Of a stretch of DNA of 6,476 bases, positions 1 through 5,007 are shown one piece after another; position 1 is the first letter of the stretch; the number at the start of each line of letters is the position of its first letter. The translations under genes were made by a program, and so were the position numbers. The stretch covers positions 1 to 6,476 of the forward strand of contig JAKEEV010000605.1 of assembly GCA_022616395.1 (NCBI GenBank). The letters are read 5' to 3'. Under the pieces are notes generated by a model that was not told the DNA's origin, did no database searches, and saw only the letters and a program-made list of their open reading frames with translations. Source of the stretch: Planctomycetia bacterium (lineage in GTDB: Bacteria > Planctomycetota > Planctomycetia > Gemmatales > Gemmataceae).

Positions 1-810
1 GGTCAGCGATTCTTCCGCCCGGCCTGGTCGCTCGATCTGTGCTTCATGCTCGGCCAGTATCTGCTCTGGAACGGCCTGCTGTTTTGGTGTCTCACGCACT
101 TCCAGACCGCATTCACGAGTATCGTTCCTCCCGACTTCCGCAGTGCGGTTGCATCTCAACCGTTGTGGCTTCAGATTGTCGAAGTGATCCTCCTGAGCGA
201 TTTCTGCGTCTACTGGGGTCATCGGTTGCAGCATCGCGTGGGCTTCCTCTGGCGGTTCCATTCGGTGCATCACAGCGCGGAACATCTCGACTGGCTCGCG
301 GCTCATCGCGAACACCCGCTCGACACCATCTACACGCTAACGCTCATCAACCTCCCCGCGTTCATTCTTGGCTTCCCACTGGAGACGCTCGCGGGGTTCA
401 TCGCGTTTCGCGGAGTGTGGGCGATCTACATTCACTCGAACGTGCGTCTGCCGCTTGGTCCGTTTCGTGTGTTGCTCGGAGCGCCACAGCTTCATCACTG
501 GCATCACGCCCGCGACCGAGACGCGGGCAATTACGGCAACCTCTGCCCGCTCATGGACCTGCTCTTCGGCACTTATCGCTGTCCCGATCACGAACCGGAG
601 AGCTTCGGACTCAACCAGCCAACGCCGACCACATGGCTCGGACACATGCTTCGGCCTCTGTTGCCTCGAAACCGAACGTCGCAGAACGAAGCAGCCGTAG
701 CAGCAGAGAGTGAAGACCGGGTACAATGCGCAGGAGTTGCAACCTACACTGGAGCGAACGATGAGCAAGTTGATTATCGTGGACGAGCAGATGAAGGCGA
801 AGCTCGGTAA
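1..810 (+). CDS. sterol desaturase / fatty acid hydroxylase family protein, 5'-truncated by window edge
   Basis: Integral-membrane di-iron oxygenase of the fatty acid hydroxylase superfamily. Members hydroxylate or desaturate lipids or sterols; the substrate cannot be told here. The frame is open from base 1 and already reads hydrophobic, family-like sequence before the first ATG at 46, so the true start lies upstream. Numbered from base 1, the histidine clusters that bind the two irons are visible: HRLQH at about residues 74-78, HSVHH at 87-91, a following H..HP element, and LHHWHH at about 164-169, then NYGNL and LFGTY typical of the family end. Hydrophobic segments separate the clusters. 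Family-like sequence stops near residue 220; the last 48 or so residues are unlike the family, have about 36% GC at third codon positions (the body is far higher) and overlap the antitoxin gene. The real stop may have been lost. Family call is sure, the C-terminus is doubtful. Confidence 0.9.
   Translation, partial: GQRFFRPAWSLDLCFMLGQYLLWNGLLFWCLTHFQTAFTSIVPPDFRSAVASQPLWLQIVEVILLSDFCVYWGHRLQHRVGFLWRFHSVHHSAEHLDWLAAHREHPLDTIYTLTLINLPAFILGFPLETLAGFIAFRGVWAIYIHSNVRLPLGPFRVLLGAPQLHHWHHARDRDAGNYGNLCPLMDLLFGTYRCPDHEPESFGLNQPTPTTWLGHMLRPLLPRNRTSQNEAAVAAESEDRVQCAGVATYTGANDEQVDYRGRADEGEAR
722..727 (+). promoter_or_regulatory. possible -10 element of the toxin-antitoxin module
   Basis: TACAAT matches the bacterial -10 consensus at five of six bases and lies 33 bp before the antitoxin ATG at 761, leaving room for a short leader with a ribosome binding site. 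No recognisable -35 hexamer sits 16-18 bp upstream. Position inside the end of the desaturase frame fits a self-standing module with its own promoter. This is a pattern match only. Confidence 0.35.
751..754 (+). promoter_or_regulatory. ribosome binding site of the antitoxin
   Basis: GGAG ends six bases before the ATG at 761. It decides the start: the alternative upstream ATG at 710 would begin translation before the possible -10 element and add 17 residues without a comparable Shine-Dalgarno sequence. Confidence 0.6.
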
Positions 811-1006
811 GGACGAACCGGTGATGATCTGCACCGCTGACGGCACCGTGCTCGGCTACTTCACGCCAACACCACCACAAAAGCTGAACCTCCAGCCGCA
901 GATCAGCGAGGAGGAAATGGCGCGGCGAATGGCAGACACAACATCCCCGACATACACGACCGAAGAAGTTATCAGTTATCTGAAGAGCCTGAAGAAGGGG
1001 CAGTAA
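761..1006 (+). CDS. small antitoxin-like protein of a type II toxin-antitoxin pair
   Basis: An 81-residue acidic/basic mixed protein. The call rests on position: its stop overlaps the ATG of a RelE/ParE-type toxin frame by one base (TAATG), the usual antitoxin-first, translationally coupled layout. The N-terminal half (about residues 1-35) contains a strand-rich stretch ending VLGYFTP. The C-terminal part (about 48-79) has ISEEEMARRM and then TTEEVISYLKSL, a helix resembling the toxin-wrapping tails of small planctomycete antitoxins. I recognise the style rather than a named family, and no specific DNA-binding fold (AbrB, Phd, RHH) is certain. By family precedent it would neutralise the toxin and repress the operon. 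The toxin is broken, so this is likely an orphan antitoxin. Confidence 0.65.
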   Translation: MSKLIIVDEQMKAKLGKDEPVMICTADGTVLGYFTPTPPQKLNLQPQISEEEMARRMADTTSPTYTTEEVISYLKSLKKGQ

Positions 1007-1259
1007 TGTATCGCGTAATCTGGGCCAACACTGCCCTCACTGAACTCGCGACGATCTGGAACAACGCCCCGGCCAGCGACGCTCAGTTGCTCGTCTGGGC
1101 GGTTGCGGATTTGGCTTTCTCCGGTTGGAACGCGACCCGGAGAATGAAGGCGAGTCACGCCCGATGGGTACGCGAGTAACGTTTTCTTGGCCTCTGGCAA
1201 TCTGGTTTCATGTGCGCACAGATGACACTGTTTTGATTCGCCACATCTGGCGATATTGA
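1006..1259 (+). pseudogene. RelE/ParE-family toxin, broken by a frameshift
   Basis: RelE/ParE toxins are small ribosome-dependent mRNA interferases or gyrase poisons. The first frame starts at 1006 (MYRVIWANTALTELATIWNN) and keeps family-like sequence through AVADLAF at 1117-1119, then degenerates and stops at 1177-1179 (57 residues). Family-like sequence resumes in another frame from about 1122: RLERDPENEGESRP, then PLAIWFHV and IRHIWRY, ending TGA at 1257-1259. Joining the two across TTCTCCGG by dropping two bases (1120-1121) gives about 83 residues, normal for the family. The TTCTC context suggests a tandem TC duplication. Both halves remain well conserved, so the lesion is recent, or it is a sequencing error. 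A 1-base backward slip would also restore the frame, but I see no canonical slippery heptamer. Confidence 0.75.
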
Positions 1260-1291
1260 GACGCGGCTGACCTCACCGCTGCCATTCGCCA

Positions 1292-2059
1292 TCACACTCG
1301 AATTGCACGAGTCGCGGCGAAGCACGGAATGTACTCCGAGAGCTTCCACTTCTCGCCGCCGTCCTCGTAGAACCCCGCGAGCAGAAACCCCGCCTCAAGT
1401 TGCCCTCCGATCTGATCCGCCAGCGTGTGCCCGAAACACAGCGGTTCGTTCCTGTCCGTGTACCATCGGCGTTCTTCGTCCGTGAGGCTCGTCAGGTCCG
1501 AGTATGGGATGCGGTGGCGCACCACGAACTCTCCTCGCTCCATCTTCGCATCATCGAACAGGCACAGAACCGGATTGGTGAACCCGGCGAGGAGAGTTCC
1601 TCCCGGTCGCAACACGCGAGCGGCTTCTCGCCAGACCGGGAGAATATCCGGAACGAAGCCGTTTGAGCACGGATGGAAGATCAGCTCGAAGGAAGCATCC
1701 GGGAACACAGAGAGATCACGCATGTCCCCTTCAAGAGTTGTGATCGTCAGGCCGTCGCGGTCACAGACTTCGCGGTCGCGTGCGAGTTGAGCAGGAGAAT
1801 TGTCGAACGAAGTGACATTCGCCCCGGTCGCGGCCAGAATCGGGACTTGCTGCCCGCCTCCAGACGCCAGACACAGAACATCCAACCCAACCAATGGCGG
1901 GAACCACTCGCGAGGAACAGGCTTGGTGGGAGTAAGGAGGACGGACCACTCTCCCCGACGCGCTGCGGCTATCACTTCTGGCCCGACCGGGAGTGTCCAC
2001 CGATTGCCCGTAGCAACCTGATGGTTCCAGGCAGCGCGGTTGTAGTCGCGGACGTTCAT
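1292..2059 (-). CDS. class I SAM-dependent methyltransferase
   Basis: A 255-residue Rossmann-fold methyltransferase transferring a methyl group from S-adenosylmethionine; the acceptor is unknown. Motif I is VLCLASGGGQ (residues 61-70), the ribose-binding acid sits in SFDNS (D86), LEGDMRDL is at 109-116, FELIFHPCSN at 124-133 corresponds to motif IV, and LRPGGTLLAG at 150-159 is the usual post-motif. The N-terminus (MNVRDYNRAAWNHQV) and the HPCSN motif are typical of a bacterial family with no assigned substrate that I know of. The frame stays open far upstream, but that part is antisense to dnaA and protein-unlike, so the ATG at 2059 is chosen. It begins 32 bp after the dnaA stop on the same strand, so the two may share a transcript. 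No strong Shine-Dalgarno is visible. Confidence 0.9.
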   Translation of the reverse strand: MNVRDYNRAAWNHQVATGNRWTLPVGPEVIAAARRGEWSVLLTPTKPVPREWFPPLVGLDVLCLASGGGQQVPILAATGANVTSFDNSPAQLARDREVCDRDGLTITTLEGDMRDLSVFPDASFELIFHPCSNGFVPDILPVWREAARVLRPGGTLLAGFTNPVLCLFDDAKMERGEFVVRHRIPYSDLTSLTDEERRWYTDRNEPLCFGHTLADQIGGQLEAGFLLAGFYEDGGEKWKLSEYIPCFAATRAIRV

Positions 2060-2066
2060 CGCGCTC

Positions 2067-2072
2067 TTTGTA
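2067..2072 (-). promoter_or_regulatory. possible -10 hexamer just upstream of the methyltransferase
   Basis: Read on the minus strand, TACAAA ends seven bases before the ATG at 2059. If used, transcription would start at or next to the start codon and give a leaderless message independent of dnaA. No clear -35 was recognised; weak evidence. Confidence 0.2.
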
Positions 2073-2091
2073 CCAAGCCGGGCGAGAAACT

Positions 2092-3555
2092 TCACCGCTG
2101 CAATTCGCGTTCGATGCGGTCGATGAGTTCCTTTACCGGCCAGTCGCGATCGCCGATGCCCACGCGCGCGTCCTTGTCCATCCACAAACGAACTTTCTTC
2201 TCGGCGGCCACTGCCGTGCTGTGAGTCTTGGCTCCGAAGTGCTTGCTGATCTCGTTGTAAGTTGCGGCCGTGTGCTTGCGGCAGAGGTAAATCGCGATCA
2301 TGCGGGGGTGAGTCACCGCCCACGCTCGTGACTTCGATTGCAGCGTGCCCGAAGCGAGCCTCAGCGTGATACACACCGCCGCGTCCACATCCGGCACTGT
2401 CACCACACGAACCGCGTGCCTCAACAGATCGCCAAGCGCTTCGCGTGCGGTTTGCATGTCGGCGGGCCGACCGGTGACCTTCGCGTAATGGCGAACGCTG
2501 TTCACTGCTCCTTCCAACTCCCTGACGTTTCCGCGAAGGCTCGTCGCGAGTGTTTTCAATACGGTGTCGGGAATCTGCGGGCAGGAACCAGTCGACTTCT
2601 TCCGCAGAATCTCCAACCGCGTCTCTGGATCGGGAGGCAGAAGACTCCACACTGCTCCTCCGAGCAAGCGATCCACCAACTCCGGCATCAGTTCATCCGC
2701 CAGGCGCGGGTGACAGTCCGTTGTCACTACCACTTGCCGACCATCGGACACCAGAGCATCAAACGTGTGCAGAAACTCTTCCTGGGTAGCCTTCTTCGTC
2801 GCGAGGAAGTGCAGATCGTCGAGCAACAGCGCCGAGCATTCGCGGAACTGCCTGCGAAACGCGGACATCTTGCCCATCCGAGACGCCTGCACGAACCGCG
2901 TCGTGAACTCTTCGGCGGTCACATAACACGGCCGCTGATCGCTCTGTTTCTTTAGCCCCGCGAAGATGCCTTCGAGCAAGTGCGTCTTTCCCGTACCGGT
3001 CGGCCCATGAATCACAAGCGGATTCACGCCCTCGCCCGGCTCCTCGATCACCGCAAGCGCCGAAGCATGAGCGACTCGATTGCACGGCCCAATCACGAAG
3101 TCCACTAGCAACTTCCACCGCCTGCGAGTTCGCTGAGAAGAACTCGCCAGCGCATCCTCGTCGGAGTTCTCGCGCTTCGGCTTCGCCTTGAGCTTGGGCG
3201 CGGGTACTGGATCGCCGAACAAATCCCGCTGCAGAAGCGCGGAGCGCGGAACGTGGAGCGCGGAGCCATCAGAACCCAGATCGGCTGTCTTCTGGATTTC
3301 GTTCCGCGTTCCGCGTTCCGCGTTCCGCGCTTCTTCAACGATCCACTGAACCACGATCCCCGGCCCGCACACTTCCGCGACGGCTTCGGTCACCGCGGAG
3401 CCGAAGGTGTGTTCGAGCCATTCTTGCGTGTGGCGGTTGCGGGCAGCGATCACCACTCGCTCGCCAAGCGAGAGAAACCGAGCGTGTCCCGAAAACCACA
3501 GGTTGAATCTTCCAGCTCCGACACGAGCCGAAATCGCCTCGGCCAGCACTTTCAT
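2092..3555 (-). CDS. dnaA: chromosomal replication initiator protein DnaA (or DnaA paralogue)
   Basis: ATP-dependent initiator that binds DnaA boxes and opens the replication origin. From the ATG at 3555 it is 487 residues, normal for DnaA. Domain I is about residues 3-65 (RFNLWF, then QEWLEHTF, as in the helicase-contact domain). Residues 70-145 are a low-conservation linker containing a repeat-encoded insert. The AAA+ domain has Walker A GPTGTGKTH (184-192), Walker B LLLDDLHF (243-250) followed by QEEFLHTFDAL, sensor 1 VVVTTD (275-280), arginine finger R296, and sensor 2 LRGNVRELEGAVN (340-352). Domain IV ends with the signature around YNEISKHFGAKTHSTAV (433-449); the usual GGRDHTT reads GAKTHST. 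The ATG at 3555 fits domain I best; in-frame GTG/TTG starts up to TTG 3690 could add up to 45 unconserved residues. None has a good Shine-Dalgarno. Gene neighbours are not dnaN, recF or gyrB. Confidence 0.92.
   Translation of the reverse strand: MKVLAEAISARVGAGRFNLWFSGHARFLSLGERVVIAARNRHTQEWLEHTFGSAVTEAVAEVCGPGIVVQWIVEEARNAERGTRNEIQKTADLGSDGSALHVPRSALLQRDLFGDPVPAPKLKAKPKRENSDEDALASSSQRTRRRWKLLVDFVIGPCNRVAHASALAVIEEPGEGVNPLVIHGPTGTGKTHLLEGIFAGLKKQSDQRPCYVTAEEFTTRFVQASRMGKMSAFRRQFRECSALLLDDLHFLATKKATQEEFLHTFDALVSDGRQVVVTTDCHPRLADELMPELVDRLLGGAVWSLLPPDPETRLEILRKKSTGSCPQIPDTVLKTLATSLRGNVRELEGAVNSVRHYAKVTGRPADMQTAREALGDLLRHAVRVVTVPDVDAAVCITLRLASGTLQSKSRAWAVTHPRMIAIYLCRKHTAATYNEISKHFGAKTHSTAVAAEKKVRLWMDKDARVGIGDRDWPVKELIDRIERELQR
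3237..3330. repeat. heptad-periodic inverted repeat (unit GCGGAAC) inside dnaA
   Basis: The right arm (3301-3330) is four exact copies of GTTCCGC plus GC. The left arm (3237-3264) carries the complementary unit in degenerate form. The arms match at 25 of 28 positions and enclose a 38-bp spacer (3265-3302). The element sits in frame in the DnaA linker and encodes ARNAERGTRN (residues 76-85) and a segment through SALHVPRSAL (98-107). A DNA or RNA hairpin is possible. Confidence 0.85.
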
Positions 3556-3974
3556 TGAAGGAAGCGAAGACGCGGATGTCGGTGATTCTCCGCGCACACT
3601 CGCACTGGTGGGGCTGTTCACGATGGAACCGGCGAATGATTCGCGTGTAGCCAGTTGTGAAGACACGGGCGGGACTCCGCGCGAGGCCAACTGTTTTGGT
3701 GACAGACATCACACGTCTGGGGATTGCATTAACTATCTGGTAGGAAGTGCGGGCGCCAACGCGCGGGAAGGTCAGTTAGTCCACAGAAGTGCGACCCACG
3801 CCGGGCGCACTCGGTAGAGTCGGGCGCACTCGGTATGCGCGCTTCGGCCGCGCCAGATGGCGCAACGTGGCGCGGGTGGGCGCACGCGCCAAAGTCGCGC
3901 GAACCGAACCGGACTTGAGGAAAAAAGGAATGAAGTCTTCAAACGAGCCGCGACCGCAAGGGAGCGGTCTTGCT
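3556..3974. other. 419-bp gap between the acetyltransferase and dnaA
   Basis: No convincing gene. Open frames here translate mostly repeat sequence. From right to left it holds the left arm and loop of a long palindrome (3942-3978), an A6 run (3921-3926), a very GC-rich stretch dense in GGCGC/GCGCC (about 3838-3900) with a 7-bp inverted pair CGCGCCA (3849-3855) / TGGCGCG (3868-3874), a 15-bp direct repeat (3802-3835), and a small AT-richer pocket around 3724-3738 that could hold a dnaA promoter, though no good hexamer pair is seen. The last 135 bp may be an N-terminal extension of dnaA. Confidence 0.6.
3802..3835. repeat. 15-bp direct repeat upstream of dnaA
   Basis: CGGGCGCACTCGGTA occurs exactly at 3802-3816 and 3821-3835, separated by GAGT, so the period is 19 bp. 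The core GGGCGCAC recurs once more near 3878-3885. Two identical boxes about two helical turns apart, some 250 bp before the dnaA ATG, could be a protein-binding site. Function is not shown. Confidence 0.7.
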
Positions 3975-4004
3975 TTACCCGCTCCCTTGCGGTCGCGGTT
4001 CGTT
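3942..4004. repeat. long palindrome (REP-like), 26-bp arms, 11-bp loop
   Basis: Arms 3942-3967 and 3979-4004 are complementary except for one position (a G:T pair in the hairpin), with loop TCTTGCTTTAC. The core unit is CCGCGACCGCAAGGGAGCGG. Its right arm encodes the last nine residues of the acetyltransferase (NEPRPQGSG) and the stop codon lies in the loop. The transcript would form a very stable hairpin at the gene end; a run of six U follows only about 15 nt later, so it could weakly terminate or protect the mRNA 3' end. I recall this kind of sequence recurring in planctomycete genomes, but that is unchecked. Confidence 0.85.
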
Positions 4005-4889
4005 GAATTGGGCCAGCCACACTTCGCGGCGATCGTACTCAATAAACCCGTGCCGTGCGTAGAGCTTCATCGCGGGCGTGTTCCGAGCGTCTACCGAGAC
4101 GTTCAGCGCGCTTGCGTCGGTCAGCGCCGCCCCTCCAACGGCGAAGTTCAACAGTTGAGAGCCAAAACCTTGCCCGCGAAGTTCCGGCACCACGCCGATA
4201 TAGGTCAGTTCGGATGCGTCCTGGCGCGGGTCGGCTTCAAACATGAACACGCCGACGGGTTCGCGGTCGCGCTTGACGAGAAACCACTCCCCAGGCGCTG
4301 ATGACATGAAACCGGCCAGAATCTCGGCAGGAGTGCGCGGGGCATTCAGTTCAGGGCAATCGAGCGTGCCCTCATGAGTAGCCAGCAGCGTGCTTTCAAA
4401 CTCCAACGAGACCGGCGGACCTTCCGCCACGAGGCTCAGTTCTCCCGTCAGAGGCTCAAGCGCGGCTCCATCTCCCGTGAGATCGCGGCTCAGAAACACA
4501 AGTTGCGTGATGTGGCGGAAGCCGTGACGCTCCAGTAGAGCCATGTCCGCGACTTCATCCGCCGATGCGAACGTCTGACACACCTTCACGCCCTGTGAAC
4601 GCAGCCACGTGTTCGCAGCGACCACGACCGCGTCTTGCGCGTCTGTTGAATCACCGTTCGGAGCCCACGACAGCCCCAGAGCGCCAGGAAGTGCTTGCAC
4701 CAGAGTGGCAGCACGAAGCTTTCCCTCCGCGTCGCGTGCGACAAATACTCCTGACGCCGCGCTTTCGGCAAGCAGGCGGTCGCGGCAATGCTCCGCGCGT
4801 CGGTCGCCATCGGCGTGCTTGGCGAACAGAAGCCGACACGCGGGGAATAGCTCGTGCGGAGCAGCGGGAGTGACAACGAAGCGAGGCAT
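3975..4889 (-). CDS. tandem GNAT-domain N-acetyltransferase
   Basis: A 304-residue acyl-CoA N-acetyltransferase; the acceptor is unknown. The C-terminal GNAT domain (about residues 150-292) is canonical: strand-rich WFLVKRDREPVGVFMFE, acetyl-CoA pyrophosphate loop in ELTYIGVVPELRGQGFG (227-243), then SVDARNTPAMKLYARHGF (265-282). The N-terminal half (about 1-136) looks like a degenerate GNAT copy, with GVFVARDAEGKLRAATLVQ and a closing ALLERHGFRHI, but lacks a clear R/Q-x-x-G-x-G/A loop. This two-domain plan resembles mycothiol-synthase-like double GNATs, but I would not assign that reaction. Start is the ATG at 4889 with no Shine-Dalgarno. The family-like sequence ends near VWLAQF (291-295); the last nine residues come from a palindromic repeat. 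It lies 116 bp downstream of the phosphate transporter on the same strand. Confidence 0.88.
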   Translation of the reverse strand: MPRFVVTPAAPHELFPACRLLFAKHADGDRRAEHCRDRLLAESAASGVFVARDAEGKLRAATLVQALPGALGLSWAPNGDSTDAQDAVVVAANTWLRSQGVKVCQTFASADEVADMALLERHGFRHITQLVFLSRDLTGDGAALEPLTGELSLVAEGPPVSLEFESTLLATHEGTLDCPELNAPRTPAEILAGFMSSAPGEWFLVKRDREPVGVFMFEADPRQDASELTYIGVVPELRGQGFGSQLLNFAVGGAALTDASALNVSVDARNTPAMKLYARHGFIEYDRREVWLAQFNEPRPQGSG

Positions 4890-4895
4890 GAGGAA

Positions 4896-4901
4896 AGTGT
4901 A
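4896..4901 (-). promoter_or_regulatory. possible -10 hexamer of the acetyltransferase
   Basis: On the minus strand TACACT ends six bases before the ATG at 4889. Use of it would give a leaderless or nearly leaderless transcript. About 17 bp upstream lies ATGACC/TGACCA from the neighbouring heptad repeat, sharing four of six bases with TTGACA. Suggestive only. Confidence 0.25.
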
Positions 4902-4904
4902 GCC

Positions 4905-5007
4905 TGGTCATTGGTCATTGGTCATTAGTCATTCGTGGGATTCTCCGTCTCCCGGATGCCTGAGCTGTCACCAATGACCAGTGACTAATGACCAATGACT
5001 ACTGACT
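4905..5007. repeat. heptad-periodic inverted repeat (unit TGGTCAT / ATGACCA)
   Basis: The left arm is four heptads (4905-4932: TGGTCAT three times, then TAGTCAT). The right arm is five complementary heptads (4973-5007: AATGACC, AGTGACT, AATGACC, AATGACT, ACTGACT). The inner four heptads of each arm pair at 24 of 28 positions around a 40-bp spacer (4933-4972). It fills almost all of the gap between the phosphate transporter and the acetyltransferase, and its outer edge overlaps the transporter's TAG stop (5006-5008). Heptanucleotide tandem repeats, one of them TTGGTCA-like, were described in filamentous cyanobacteria; I cite this from memory. Confidence 0.88.

Noticed and set aside
39..713. 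Plus-strand 224-codon frame overlapping the desaturase
   Set aside because: Its composition (R, S, A, H rich) is that of a shadow frame, and the overlapping frame holds all conserved histidine motifs.
1111..1125. Programmed ribosomal frameshift producing full-length toxin
   Set aside because: GCTTTCTCCGG contains no X-XXY-YYZ heptamer in the reading phase, and the 2-bp tandem TC duplication explains the frame change more simply.
2060..2650. Long N-terminal extension of the methyltransferase frame (total 452 codons)
   Set aside because: This part runs through dnaA in another reading frame of the same strand, is rich in R, S, G and H, and resembles no protein; the family N-terminus MNVRDYNRAAWNHQV begins at 2059.
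3556..3974. Replication origin beside dnaA
   Set aside because: No TTATCCACA-type cluster or substantial AT-rich unwinding stretch was found. The nearest look-alikes, TAGTCCACA at 3777-3785 and CCATCCACA near 2180, match only seven of nine bases and are isolated.
3921..4004. Classical intrinsic terminator for the acetyltransferase
   Set aside because: The hairpin is strong, but the U6 run is separated from its base by about 15 nt, so it lacks the required adjacent U-tract; better described as a REP-like palindrome.
3776..4042. Small minus-strand frame of 88 codons in the dnaA upstream gap
   Set aside because: It translates the palindrome, the GC-rich stretch and the direct repeats (RDRKGAGK, PLPCGRGS and similar). 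It is repeat read-through, not a gene.
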